In this document: one piece after another, positions 34,758-43,785 of the stretch
How positions within the stretch are numbered: position 1 is the stretch's first letter
How the letters are laid out: every line of letters begins with the position of its first letter
Source: Dyella sp. BiH032
Lineage (GTDB): Bacteria; Pseudomonadota; Gammaproteobacteria; Xanthomonadales; Rhodanobacteraceae
Direction: 5' to 3'
DNA: 64,000 nucleotides
NCBI RefSeq assembly: GCF_031954525.1
Contig: NZ_CP134867.1
Span: 2,914,001 to 2,978,000, forward strand
Notes under the pieces: generated by a model
Database searches by the model: none
The model's input: the letters and a program-made list of their open reading frames with translations, nothing else
What the model was told of the DNA's origin: nothing
Position numbers and translations under genes: made by a program

Positions 34758-35546
34758 TCAACCCCACAGGCCGCCGCCGGCCGATGCCAGCGGCGAGGCC
34801 AGTACCGTGCGGTCCAGCCAGGACGCGTTGAACCATTCGACGAAATCGCCGCGCATCTGCGGTGTCAGTTCGTGCTTGGCCAGATAGCGCCGCTGCGTGC
34901 AGCCGGCGCGGTGCCGGGCCAGCTGCACGGCAGCATGGCCGGCGGCCTCCACCGGCACGCCTTCGTCCAGCACGCCGTGCCCGATGAAGGCATGCAGATA
35001 ACGCATCCCCTCGCGCGACGCGACCGCCGGCCAGCGGCTGGCCAGCAGCCCCAACCCGCCGACGCACTCGCTCGGACACAAGGCCACGGCCGCGCCCAGC
35101 GTGCCGCCCTGACCGAAGCCCGCAATGGCGGTGCGCGAAGCATCCACGCCCAGCCAGGCCTGCAGCGTGCGGATAAAACCGACCACACCTTTGACGCTCG
35201 AACGGAATTCGGCACTCGTCGCCTCGGCGCGATCCGCGCCATGCATGTCCCAGGCGAAGGCGCCGCGACGCAACGGAATGCAGGCGCGCGGCATGACCAC
35301 TGCCACGCCTTCGGCGATGGCGCCGGCCATGCCGGCGAGCTGCTGTTCGTTCTCTCCCGCGTCGTGCAACAGCACGAGCAGCGACGCCACGTAGCCATAT
35401 CCGCCCTTCCTCAGCAGGAAGGGAAACGCGAAGCGCGGATCTTCGATCCATTCCAGTCCCTGGTCACGGCATGGCGGAATCCCGTTCCGCGAGAGCAGAG
35501 AAGTTTGGCGTGACATGATCGTCTGGCTGAAGGTGCGGACCTGCAT
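34758..35546 (-). CDS. Carboxylesterase/phospholipase-fold protein lacking the nucleophile Ser
   Basis: About 262 residues of the alpha/beta-hydrolase fold closest to the bacterial carboxylesterase/phospholipase family. Family marks are VLLHDAGENEQQL (oxyanion strand), IAGFGQGGTLGAAVAL (nucleophile elbow), IGHGVLDEGVPVEAA (acid) and KHELTPQM (His). The elbow normally reads G-F-S-Q-G-G; here the Ser codon is replaced by GGT (Gly), so the canonical triad is broken while the acid and His remain. It may be inactive, a binding protein, or a recent loss. The start at 35546 follows GAGG; an ATG at 35630 is possible. It lies 16 bp from the convergent AraC gene and is not obviously in an operon. Confidence 0.78.
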   Translation of the reverse strand: MQVRTFSQTIMSRQTSLLSRNGIPPCRDQGLEWIEDPRFAFPFLLRKGGYGYVASLLVLLHDAGENEQQLAGMAGAIAEGVAVVMPRACIPLRRGAFAWDMHGADRAEATSAEFRSSVKGVVGFIRTLQAWLGVDASRTAIAGFGQGGTLGAAVALCPSECVGGLGLLASRWPAVASREGMRYLHAFIGHGVLDEGVPVEAAGHAAVQLARHRAGCTQRRYLAKHELTPQMRGDFVEWFNASWLDRTVLASPLASAGGGLWG

Positions 35547-35712
35547 GGCGCCTCGCACCCGAAGGGGGGCGGAAGAGGCGTCTCTGGCGATGCGCGCAGA
35601 CGCATCGTCTCGTGTGCCGTCCATCGCCATGCGGGCGTGCGACCGGTCACGGAATGAATGCAGTATCCGGATTCGCTGGCACGACGGCAGGTGATTTCAG
35701 GCCCCTGCCACC

Positions 35713-37416
35713 TCAAAAAAGGCCAGCGCCGTCACACGCCGGACAAGCAACCGGCGCCAGTTGTGACGCAGCGATCGTGATGCAGCGATCGGCGATGGCG
35801 GCCACGCCGGCACGGTGCGAGATCACCAGCAGGACGGTCGACGGCAGCCGGCGCTTGAGCATGCGCAGCACGGCCTGTTCGGAGGCGGCGTCCAGGGCGC
35901 CGGTGGACTCGTCCAGCAAGGCCAGGAACGGCCGGCGCAGCAGCACCTGGGCCAGCAGCAGCCGCTGCAGCTCGCCGCCGGACAACTGACCGGACGCGCC
36001 GCGCAGCGGCGTGTCGAGTCCCTGCCCTGCGCCCCGTAGCCGGCGGTCCAGCCCGACATCGGCGAGCGCGGCATGCATCGCCGCATCGCTCGCCGACGGG
36101 TCGGCCCAGCGCAGGCACTCCCGCACGGTGGCCTGCCAGGGGCGCACATGCTGGCTCACATAGGCGCCGCGGCCGACCAGTTGCCGGTACGTCGCGAAAT
36201 CGATCGTCCGCCCGCCGAGGCGCGCGGCGAATGACGCCGGTTCCACGAGTCCGGCGAGCACGTCCGCGAGGCTGCTCTTGCCCGCGCCGGAATCGCCCGC
36301 GATCAAGGTCAGCTCGCCCGGCACCAGCGACAGGTCGCACACCTCGACACCGTGAGGCGTCGAGGTGATCCGCACCTGCTCGATCCGGATCGACGCACCT
36401 GCCTCCGCGACATCCGGCAGCGGCGCCAGTGCATCGGCATCCAGCGCCATGTAGCGCCGCCACAGCTCGAACGCTGCGCCCGCGGAGCGCAGCTGCCGGA
36501 AGCTCTGCCGCGTCGAGACCAGATACGGCAGCAGGCGTCCCAGCAACAGGCTGACCGCGATCAACGACGCCTGCGCCTCGCCTTGGCTGCGGTGGGCCAG
36601 GACGAACATCGCGGCAATGCCCAGCGCCGCCACGGATTCCAGCAGCAGCCGGCCGGACGATTGCATGTCCAGCTGACGCTCGTAGCCGCGCGCGAGTCGT
36701 CCCGTCATGTCGCCATAGGCGGCGCATTCGGCCTGCTCGCGGCCGAACGAACGGATGTGGCGCAAGCGCCTCGGGAAATCCTCGCTGAGCCAGAACAGCT
36801 GCGTCATGTCGGCGACATAGGCGCGGCTCACCGCTGCCTGCTCCTGCCCGCGCGCCCGGGCCACCATGATGCCGATCGTCCCGAGCACCGGCGCTGCCAG
36901 CATCAGCCAGGGCGAAATCCAGAACGCGAAGGCGAGGCTGATCGCGCAGGTGAGTCCCGCGATCCACAGCTGCAGCAAACCGCTGAAGCCTTGCACCATC
37001 AGCTCGACGTTATGAGTGAGCAGGTTCGCCACCTCCGCGGAGGTGGCATCCGCCAGCGCCGCGAGCGGCGCACGGATGAGCCGCGCATGCACGCGGCTCC
37101 GCAGGTCCGCGCCATATGCGCCCACCAGTTGGGCGGCGACTTTCGCAGCCGCCCAGCGCAGCAGGGCGAGCACGACGGCAGCCGCGACGAAGACGACGGC
37201 CTGCACCTCGATGCCGCGATGCAGATCGAAACGACCATCGCCCGCCATGTCGCCGAGACTGACCAAGGGCACCATCAGCATGGCCGCGAGGCTGCCCGTG
37301 AGCGCCGAACCCAGCGACAACGCCACGTAGGCGGCGATGCGCCATGCATGCCGGTGCGCGATGGTGCCGGCGAACAAGTCGGGAAGCAGCCAGTGCCGGC
37401 GCGGCGCAGCGGTCAT
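35713..37416 (-). CDS. ABC exporter, fused membrane and ATPase domains
   Basis: A 567-residue half-transporter of the exporter (MsbA/MdlB-like) type. The membrane domain (about 1-330) has around six hydrophobic spans. The nucleotide-binding domain (about 345-560) has Walker A AGDSGAGKSS, a Q-loop in AYVSQHVRPW, signature LSGGE, Walker B FLALLDES and switch His in VISHR. There is no N-terminal peptidase domain. The ATG at 37416 lies four bases after the stop of the HprK-like kinase gene, so the two form one transcript. I infer export of whatever product the kinase and the neighbouring radical SAM and nucleotidyltransferase genes modify. The substrate cannot be read from the sequence. Confidence 0.88.
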   Translation of the reverse strand: MTAAPRRHWLLPDLFAGTIAHRHAWRIAAYVALSLGSALTGSLAAMLMVPLVSLGDMAGDGRFDLHRGIEVQAVVFVAAAVVLALLRWAAAKVAAQLVGAYGADLRSRVHARLIRAPLAALADATSAEVANLLTHNVELMVQGFSGLLQLWIAGLTCAISLAFAFWISPWLMLAAPVLGTIGIMVARARGQEQAAVSRAYVADMTQLFWLSEDFPRRLRHIRSFGREQAECAAYGDMTGRLARGYERQLDMQSSGRLLLESVAALGIAAMFVLAHRSQGEAQASLIAVSLLLGRLLPYLVSTRQSFRQLRSAGAAFELWRRYMALDADALAPLPDVAEAGASIRIEQVRITSTPHGVEVCDLSLVPGELTLIAGDSGAGKSSLADVLAGLVEPASFAARLGGRTIDFATYRQLVGRGAYVSQHVRPWQATVRECLRWADPSASDAAMHAALADVGLDRRLRGAGQGLDTPLRGASGQLSGGELQRLLLAQVLLRRPFLALLDESTGALDAASEQAVLRMLKRRLPSTVLLVISHRAGVAAIADRCITIAASQLAPVACPACDGAGLF

Positions 37417-37420
37417 GCGC

Positions 37421-38497
37421 TCAGCCCAGCAGGGACAACAGCGCCGCGACGCCGTCGTCTGGGTGGCGGCCGCGATCGAGCCGGTACACGCCGATGTCCA
37501 GGCAGGCCTGCACGAACCGGCTCCACGCCGGCTGCGCGGATGCGTACGGCTGGTCGGCGGCGAGCGCGGCCGGCACCGCGGCGGCGGGCAGCGGTGCGAG
37601 CAGGCGCGAGGCATCCGCGGCCGACTGCGCCGAGACCAGCACGATGCCGGCGAGCTTCATCGGCGTGGGTGCCAGCCGGCCGGGCCCGCGCCGCAGGTCG
37701 GCTTCGTACTTCTCGACGCCGCTGCGGCGGCGGATCGTCGGCGAGCCGCGGATCCATTCGCGTACGCCGTCATCGACGAAGCGGAACGCGTCCTCTTTCA
37801 GGTGAAGATAGTTGCCGACGCCGGTGGCGAGCAGGCGGTCCGGCTGCACGAACACCGCATCCTCGGCGAGGAACTCCATGCCGCGCAGCCAGCCGTGCAG
37901 CGACAGCGTCGACTTGCCCGCGCCGCTGTCGCCCAGCAACAGCACGCCGCGGCCTTCGCGCCCGATGCAGGCGCCGTGCAACGGCACGAGGGACTGCGTT
38001 CGCGAGGCGAGCACGAAGACCGCGAACTCGATCAGTTCGTAGCGCACGTGGTACGAGTGGCGCAACAGCATGTCTTCGTCCACGACCACCAGCGCTTCGC
38101 ACCGCGACGGCGCGATCACCGCGTAGTTGCAGGCATCCATCACGCCGCACAGCAGACCGGCACCGGCGTGCATGCGCACGGGCGGCGGCTCGTCCATCTC
38201 GATCCGTCCCTCCCGCCGCGCCAGGCGCAGATCGATGCGCAGCTGCGGCACGTCCAGCGACAGGCGATGTTCGGGCAGGCCGCCGTAGGCCGCGTCGACC
38301 AGGGCCAGCAGCGCTTCGCTGTCGCTGTGAAAGCGGATGTCCGCGCCGAGGATGCGGCGGCGCGGACAGGTGTGTTGCGCGATGCGTTCGCCGAATGGGT
38401 CGGCGCACGGGTCATGGGGACGGTGGCGCGAAGAAAGATCCGTCGTCGTCAAGCGGGCGCTCCGGTCTCGGGCGATGGCCTGCCGGTCTGCGGCCAA
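37421..38497 (-). CDS. HprK-related kinase (HprK-rel-A type)
   Basis: About 358 residues related to HPr kinase but not true HprK. The C-terminal domain has the P-loop GDSGAGKSTLSL (from about 189), HGACI ahead of it and FLAEDAVFV after. The N-terminal region (about 50-165) follows the pattern of HprK-related kinases that sit beside PF14907 nucleotidyltransferases and PqqD-like proteins in exopolysaccharide or lasso-peptide gene sets. No ATG suits the start; TTG 38497 with GGAG upstream is used, TTG 38452 is an alternative. It is co-transcribed with the ABC exporter and divergent from the radical SAM gene. Known relatives phosphorylate a peptide Ser or an unknown carrier; the substrate here is not visible. 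Confidence 0.8.
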   Translation of the reverse strand: MAADRQAIARDRSARLTTTDLSSRHRPHDPCADPFGERIAQHTCPRRRILGADIRFHSDSEALLALVDAAYGGLPEHRLSLDVPQLRIDLRLARREGRIEMDEPPPVRMHAGAGLLCGVMDACNYAVIAPSRCEALVVVDEDMLLRHSYHVRYELIEFAVFVLASRTQSLVPLHGACIGREGRGVLLLGDSGAGKSTLSLHGWLRGMEFLAEDAVFVQPDRLLATGVGNYLHLKEDAFRFVDDGVREWIRGSPTIRRRSGVEKYEADLRRGPGRLAPTPMKLAGIVLVSAQSAADASRLLAPLPAAAVPAALAADQPYASAQPAWSRFVQACLDIGVYRLDRGRHPDDGVAALLSLLG

Positions 38498-38642
38498 TGT
38501 CTCCGTGAGTGCTTACCGCGACGTGAAAGGTTGCTTCGCGCGAAGCGTCGTCGCGACACGGCCGGCCACAACCGAATCGTTCGCCGACAGCACTCACGCC
38601 CAAGCGACACCGGAACGGAACGGCCGCGAACGCGGCCGGGCC

Positions 38643-40139
38643 ATGGCGACGACACAGGCCCCCTACATGCTACGAATCCAGGTCAGCCACTCGTATTTCC
38701 TGCGCTACGACCGCAAGCAGTGGGAGCGCGGCAAGCCCTACCCGCCGCTGGCCACGCTGCAAGTAGCGTCCCTGCTGCGCGACCTGGGACACGGCGTGAG
38801 CCTGTTCGACGCCATGCTGGCCGACGGCGTGGAGGACTATGCCGGCTCGCTCGCGGCGGATGCGCCGCAGCTGGTGGTCCTGTACGAAGACAACTTCAAC
38901 TACCTCACCAAGATGTGCCTCAGCCGCATGCGCGAGGCGGCCTGCCGGATGATCGCCGAGGCGCGCGCGCACGGCGCGCGGGTGATCGTCGCCGGCTCCG
39001 ATGCGTCGGACCATCCGGAAGTGTTCCTCGCCGCGGGCGCCGAAGCGGTGCTCGTCGGCGAGGGCATCGCGGCGCTGGCCGAGCTGGTCGGTCGCCTGGA
39101 GCGCAACCTGGACATCGAAGCCGCCGACTGGACCGCCGGCCTGCCCGGCGTCGCCGCGTGGAGCGGCGGACAGCAGCGGCTGACCCGCATCGGCGCGCAG
39201 CCGCCCGATCCGCGCCTGGGCGGCCATCCGGCCTGGGACCTGATCGACATCGAGCGCTATCGCACGCTGTGGCAGGAACGGCACGGCTATTTCAGCCTCA
39301 ACATGGCCGCCTCGCGAGGCTGCCCGTTCCGTTGCCACTGGTGCGCCAAGCCCATCTGGGGCAACCACTACAAGCAACGCGGCCCGGCGGACATCGCCGC
39401 GGAGATGACGCATCTCAAGCGCGCGTTCCGGCCGGACCACATCTGGATGGCCGACGACATCTTCGGCTTCCACCTGCACTGGGTGGAGGAATTCGCCGCG
39501 CACCTGCACGCGTCCGACGGCTCGGTGCCGTTCACCATCCAGACCCGCGCCGACCTTTCCAGCGAACGCATGGTCGCCGCGCTGGCGCAGGCCGGCTGCG
39601 CGGAGGCGTGGATCGGCGCCGAGAGCGGCAGCCAGCAGGTGCTGGACCGCATGAACAAGGGCACCACCGTCGACGCATTGATCGATGCGCGCGAGCGTTT
39701 CGGCCGTCACGGCATCCGCGTGGGTTTCTTCGTGCAGCTCGGCTATCTGGGCGAGCGGCTGGAGGACATCGAAGCCACCCGCGCGCTGATCACCCGCGCC
39801 GCTCCCGACGACATCGGCGTCAGCGTGTCCTATCCCCTGCCCGGCACCAAGTTCTACGAGCAGGTGAAGGCGCAGCTCGGCCGCAAGACGCATTGGGAGG
39901 ACAGCGCGGACCTGGCCATGATGTTCCGTGGCGCGTACGAGTCGGAGTTCTATCGCCGCGTGCGCGATCTGCTGCACGAACAGGTGCTGCTGCAGATCGC
40001 GCGCGACGAGGCGGGGCTGGCCGCGTTGGATGCGCGCTGGCATGCGCTGATGGCGGAAGAACCGCGCTACCGCCGCGCGGATGCGACGCCGGCGGGAGAG
40101 ATCGCGCCGCTGACGCGCGCGGTAAGCGGTGTTGCATGA
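38643..40139 (+). CDS. Radical SAM protein with N-terminal cobalamin-binding-like domain
   Basis: A 498-residue enzyme. Residues about 1-180 form a Rossmann-like B12-binding-type domain (PPLATLQVASLLRDLGHGV is typical), though no D-x-H-x-x-G motif is seen, so cobalamin binding is not assured. The radical SAM core has the cluster motif CPFRCHWC near 222-229 (C-x3-C-x2-C) and a later GAESGSQQVLDRMNKG motif. The start at 38643 (MATTQAPY) leaves the strand LRIQVSHSYF near the N-terminus; it lacks a clear ribosome binding site. It is divergent from the HprK-like kinase and upstream of the nucleotidyltransferase. A second member of this class lies at 43786-45288. Such enzymes often methylate or rearrange unactivated carbons. 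Confidence 0.88.
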   Translation: MATTQAPYMLRIQVSHSYFLRYDRKQWERGKPYPPLATLQVASLLRDLGHGVSLFDAMLADGVEDYAGSLAADAPQLVVLYEDNFNYLTKMCLSRMREAACRMIAEARAHGARVIVAGSDASDHPEVFLAAGAEAVLVGEGIAALAELVGRLERNLDIEAADWTAGLPGVAAWSGGQQRLTRIGAQPPDPRLGGHPAWDLIDIERYRTLWQERHGYFSLNMAASRGCPFRCHWCAKPIWGNHYKQRGPADIAAEMTHLKRAFRPDHIWMADDIFGFHLHWVEEFAAHLHASDGSVPFTIQTRADLSSERMVAALAQAGCAEAWIGAESGSQQVLDRMNKGTTVDALIDARERFGRHGIRVGFFVQLGYLGERLEDIEATRALITRAAPDDIGVSVSYPLPGTKFYEQVKAQLGRKTHWEDSADLAMMFRGAYESEFYRRVRDLLHEQVLLQIARDEAGLAALDARWHALMAEEPRYRRADATPAGEIAPLTRAVSGVA

Positions 40140-40154
40140 AATTTCACGTCCGCG

Positions 40155-40275
40155 TCCCTTCTCCCCTCCGGGGAGAAGGTGCCGGCAGGCGGATGAGGGG
40201 AACCTACGGAGCGGCGAAGCCGCAGTCCTCGCTCCGTAGGGCCCCTCGCCCCAACCCTCTCCCCGGAGGGGAGCG
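40155..40275. repeat. REP-like palindromic element
   Basis: The hairpin CTTCTCCCC-TCC-GGGGAGAAG (40158-40178) begins the element, followed by a stem CTACGGAGC/GCTCCGTAG that encloses GCGGC-GAA-GCCGC. It ends in a second CTCTCCCCGGAGGGGAG palindrome, so the whole is a long imperfect inverted repeat. The first hairpin also occurs at the 3' ends of repeat copies A and B. It lies between two plus-strand genes. Confidence 0.7.
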
Positions 40276-40304
40276 GGAGCGCGTTTTGCGAATTCGTTCG
40301 CCCC

Positions 40305-41543
40305 ATGAGACAGAAGACCACCATGCCCCCCACCACCGCCCTTCCCCCGCTGAAAACCATCCGCGCCGGCCTGCACCGCGCCACCGAGGCGCTGGCCGAG
40401 GAACTGGCCCTGGTGCGCCCGGGCGGCGTGCTGCCGGCGTGGAGCGAGCTGGAATGGCGGCTCGCTTCGGCGGTCGCCGCCGCGCATGGCGTGGCGCCGC
40501 TGCTCGATCGCTTCTCGACGTGGCAGCAACTGCCGTGGCGGCACTTCCTGGACGAACAACGCCGCCACGTGGCCGAGCGTCATCAGCGCATCGAGGCGCT
40601 GCTGCGCCGCATCGACGCGGCGGCGCGCGAAGCCCGCGTGCCGGTGATGGCGCTCAAGGGCGCGGCATTGCATGCGATCGGGCTGTACGCGCCGGGCGAT
40701 CGGCCGATGGCGGACATCGACCTGCTGGTGCGCGGCCGCGACGTGGAGCGGGTGGGCACACTGGTGCGGGAACTGGGCTACGAATGCTCGTTCGTCATCT
40801 GGAAGCACCGCGTGTTCAAGCCCGTCGAAGGCCAGCCGTCGCCGGGCCTGGGCGAGCACCGCGACTCACCGATCAACATCGAGCTGCACACGCGCATCCA
40901 CGAACGCCTGCCGGTCTCGATCGTCGACGTCACCGACACGATCTTCCCTGCCAAGCCGCATCACGGCCTCAATGCCTATCCATCGCACGGCGCGCTGATG
41001 ACTCATCTGCTGCTGCACGCGGCCGGCAATGTCTGCGCCCGCACGCTGCGCCTGCTGCATCTGAACGACATCGCCCTGCTCGCCACACGCATGACCGCCG
41101 CCGACTGGGAGACGCTGTGGTCGGGCCAGACGCCCTGGTGGTCCTGGCCAGTCCTGCGGCTGGTGGCGCGCTATTACCGCAACGCGATCCCGGCGGCGGT
41201 GCTGGCGCGGGCGCGGCGCGACTGCCCGCCGTGGCTGCGCTTCGTCTCGCGCGACCAGACGCTGACCCGCGTGTCGTGCTCGAACTTGTGGCTGCAAGCC
41301 ATGCCCGGCATCGAATGGTCGCGCAGCACCGGCGAGGTCGCGCGCTACCTCCGCCGCCGCCTGCGCCCGGATGGCGAGGCGGAGCGCGAGCGCAAGGACA
41401 TGGTGCGCACCCAGTTGTGGCTGCAGGGACAGTCCTGGGTCACGCTGTCGCACGGCCGGCGCCTGATGCGGCGGCTCACGCATGCGGTGCCGCGCGTGGA
41501 CACCTTGTACGTCGTGCGCGCCGCGCTGGGCGCGCCGGAGTGA
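40305..41543 (+). CDS. PF14907-type nucleotidyltransferase family protein
   Basis: A 412-residue member of the uncharacterised nucleotidyltransferase family PF14907. The core motif is MALKGAALHAIGLYAPGDRPMADIDLLV (about 112-139), with the D-x-D pair expected to bind metal, followed by NIELHTRI. The remainder is helical. Relatives are found beside HprK-related kinases in exopolysaccharide/exosortase loci and in some lasso-peptide clusters, matching its neighbours. The start at 40305 has no strong ribosome binding site; ATG 40323 is an alternative. It is separated from the radical SAM gene by a REP element and is convergent with the glycosyltransferase operon, whose last stop lies 22 bp away. 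Confidence 0.85.
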   Translation: MRQKTTMPPTTALPPLKTIRAGLHRATEALAEELALVRPGGVLPAWSELEWRLASAVAAAHGVAPLLDRFSTWQQLPWRHFLDEQRRHVAERHQRIEALLRRIDAAAREARVPVMALKGAALHAIGLYAPGDRPMADIDLLVRGRDVERVGTLVRELGYECSFVIWKHRVFKPVEGQPSPGLGEHRDSPINIELHTRIHERLPVSIVDVTDTIFPAKPHHGLNAYPSHGALMTHLLLHAAGNVCARTLRLLHLNDIALLATRMTAADWETLWSGQTPWWSWPVLRLVARYYRNAIPAAVLARARRDCPPWLRFVSRDQTLTRVSCSNLWLQAMPGIEWSRSTGEVARYLRRRLRPDGEAERERKDMVRTQLWLQGQSWVTLSHGRRLMRRLTHAVPRVDTLYVVRAALGAPE

Positions 41544-41565
41544 CGCGCGCGGCTGGCCTGCCCGG

Positions 41566-42666
41566 CTAGCGCGCCGCCACGCGGCGATAAAGCGCGTCGA
41601 ACCGCGCGGCCGTGTAGGCGGCATCCTCGTGCAGCGCGCGGCGCTGCGCTTCGCGCGCAAGCCGCAGGCGTTGCGCTTCGTCGCCCAGCACCTGCCGGAT
41701 CGCCCCGGCCAGCGCCAGCCAGTCGCCCGCGGGCACCGCCAACGCGGCGTCGGGTGCCCATTCGACGAGATGTCCTACCGCTGTGCCCACCGTGGGCACG
41801 CCGGCCACTGCGGCCTCCAGCAGCACCAGCGGGCCGGCTTCGTGCAGCGACGACATCACCAGCAGATCCGCGTCTTCCATCAGCGGGCGCAGTTCGCGCT
41901 GGGTCTTGAAACCGAGGAAGCGCACGCGGCCGTCGAGTCCCAGCTGCGTCGCCAAGCGCGGGATGGCGCCGTCCAGCGTGTCGACGCCGACCAGGTTCAT
42001 GCGGAAATCCTTGCCATCCGCGGCCAGTACGGCCAGCGCGCGCAGCAGCGTGGGCTGGTCCTTCACCCGGTTCTGGCTGGCCACGTGCAGCAGCTTCGCC
42101 GGCCCCTCGCTCCGCGTGCGCGGCAGCGACGGCGGCCACGCCTCCAGGTCGACGCCCAGCGGCAGCCGCTCCGCCTCGATGCCGAGCGCGCGCAGCGAAT
42201 CGATGATCGGCGCGCTCGCGGCGGTCACCGCCGTCGCGGCGCGCAGCGTCACGGCTTCGCGCAGACGGCTGCGCCAATGCAGGCGTCCGCCGTAGCCGAT
42301 CGCGGGCAACGCAACCAGTTCGCCTCCGGCGATGTGCACCAGTCCCGGGCGCCGCAGCAACCGGGCCGCCGCGATCGCCACCAGGCTGCAATGGCCGGAA
42401 AAGATCGCCTGCACCGTGTCGAACGGCGCACGCCGATGCTCGCGCAGGATCGCCGCCACCGCCCGGGTACGCTGCCAGCCGTCGCCGATGTTGTGCACGG
42501 TCGCGCCGGCCAGCGGCCAGCGCCCGGGCTTCGCTTCCTGGCGCAGCGCGAACACGTGCACCTCATGCTCGCGCGCGAGGCGGGCGATCAGGCTCAGCAG
42601 TACGGGAATGACACGCTCTTCGCCGCCGCGGTCCACGCCGCCGGGCACCACCAGCGCGAGCTTCAT
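41566..42666 (-). CDS. GT4-family glycosyltransferase
   Basis: A 366-residue GT-B glycosyltransferase. The N-terminal Rossmann fold begins LALVVPGGVDRGGEERV. The C-terminal nucleotide-sugar domain contains LLHVASQNRVKDQPTLL and the E-x7-E region SSLHEAGPLVLLEAAVAGVPTVGTAVG. Donor and acceptor are unknown. The ATG at 42666 overlaps the stop of the preceding GT4 gene by ATGA. It is the last gene of a six-gene minus-strand operon. Confidence 0.9.
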   Translation of the reverse strand: MKLALVVPGGVDRGGEERVIPVLLSLIARLAREHEVHVFALRQEAKPGRWPLAGATVHNIGDGWQRTRAVAAILREHRRAPFDTVQAIFSGHCSLVAIAAARLLRRPGLVHIAGGELVALPAIGYGGRLHWRSRLREAVTLRAATAVTAASAPIIDSLRALGIEAERLPLGVDLEAWPPSLPRTRSEGPAKLLHVASQNRVKDQPTLLRALAVLAADGKDFRMNLVGVDTLDGAIPRLATQLGLDGRVRFLGFKTQRELRPLMEDADLLVMSSLHEAGPLVLLEAAVAGVPTVGTAVGHLVEWAPDAALAVPAGDWLALAGAIRQVLGDEAQRLRLAREAQRRALHEDAAYTAARFDALYRRVAAR

Positions 42667-43775
42667 GCCACGCTCCGCCGCGCCGGAAGCAGCGCGCCAT
42701 ACGCATCGGCCCAACGGCGGCCGAGCGCGCCGAACGACAGCTCGGCATCGAAATGCGCACGCACCCGCTCGCGCGAAGGTCCATGCGTGGCCATCGCCAC
42801 CAGCGCCTCGGCCAGCTGCGCCGCATCGCCGGGTTGCCACAGGCGCCCTACGCCGCCGCCGGCAGTGAGGGCACGGAACGCGGGGATGTCGGTAAGTACC
42901 GGCGGCACGCCGCAGGCCATCGCTTCGAGCGCCGCATAGCCGCAGCTTTCCGAGCGCGAGCCGGAGACGAACAGGTCCGCCGCGCGCAGCAGCGACTGCA
43001 CCTGCCCGTGCGGCACCGGACCGAGCAGGTGCACGCGCGACGCCAGCACCGGATCGGCAGCGATCCGCGCGCGCACCTCGTCCAGCAACGGCGCGTGGCC
43101 ATACGCGCACCACAGGCGCAGTCCCGGCAGACGCCGTGCCGCGAGGGCCACGCCGTCCAGTACGGTCAGCGGATCCTTGTTGGCATCCAAGTGCCCTACC
43201 CACACCACGCAGGGGTGGCCATGCAGACCGGTCTGCGCGCGCGCCGCGGCAAGGGCGCCCGGCGTGAAGCGGCAAGTGGATTCCGGAATGGCGAACAAAC
43301 GCGTCGCCGGCGCGAACAGGCGCGCCTCGGTGAAAGGGCGCGCCTGTTCCATCGAGGTGAACGTCACCGCCGACGCCGCGCCGAACCAGCGCCGCCAGCG
43401 CATGCGCCGCCACCAGCGCGGCGGCCGGTTGGCATGGTCTTGCAGCAGGATCGGCAGCCACGGCAGGCGCGCCGACAAGGCATGCGCCTGCCGCGCATGA
43501 TCCAGCCCATGCACGTGCACGACGTCGGCACCCAGACCCGCCACTTCGGCGGCGAGCCTCCGCGAACCTTCGTCGCCCCGCAGCGGCAGGAAGCGATAGG
43601 CGATGCCATGGCGTTCGACGCGCGCGTCGCGTGCCGCGGCCTGGATGACCGAGACGCGCACGCCCGCGCCGGCCGCCGCCTCGGCGATGTCCGGCAGCGA
43701 AGGCCAGCGGTCCAGCAGGTCGGCCGGCGCCACGTCCTCGGGTGCCGGCACCAGGTTGAGCTGGGTGACGTGCAC
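42663..43775 (-). CDS. GT4-family glycosyltransferase
   Basis: A 370-residue GT-B enzyme. The start is GTG 43775, supported by GAGGAGG just upstream. The C-terminal half has VVWVGHLDANKDPLTVL and the donor-site stretch SRSESCGYAALEAMACGVPPVLTDIP. The N-terminal half (VVHVHGLDHARQAHAL) is the acceptor-side fold. It lies 10 bp after the radical SAM gene and overlaps the next glycosyltransferase, so the two probably act in sequence on one glycan. Confidence 0.9.
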   Translation of the reverse strand: MHVTQLNLVPAPEDVAPADLLDRWPSLPDIAEAAAGAGVRVSVIQAAARDARVERHGIAYRFLPLRGDEGSRRLAAEVAGLGADVVHVHGLDHARQAHALSARLPWLPILLQDHANRPPRWWRRMRWRRWFGAASAVTFTSMEQARPFTEARLFAPATRLFAIPESTCRFTPGALAAARAQTGLHGHPCVVWVGHLDANKDPLTVLDGVALAARRLPGLRLWCAYGHAPLLDEVRARIAADPVLASRVHLLGPVPHGQVQSLLRAADLFVSGSRSESCGYAALEAMACGVPPVLTDIPAFRALTAGGGVGRLWQPGDAAQLAEALVAMATHGPSRERVRAHFDAELSFGALGRRWADAYGALLPARRSVA

Positions 43776-43785
43776 GCGCGCCTCC

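Noticed and set aside
37337..41569. 1410-codon plus-strand frame crossing four genes
   Set aside because: It runs antisense through the kinase gene, out of frame through the radical SAM gene and through a REP element; no conserved domain.
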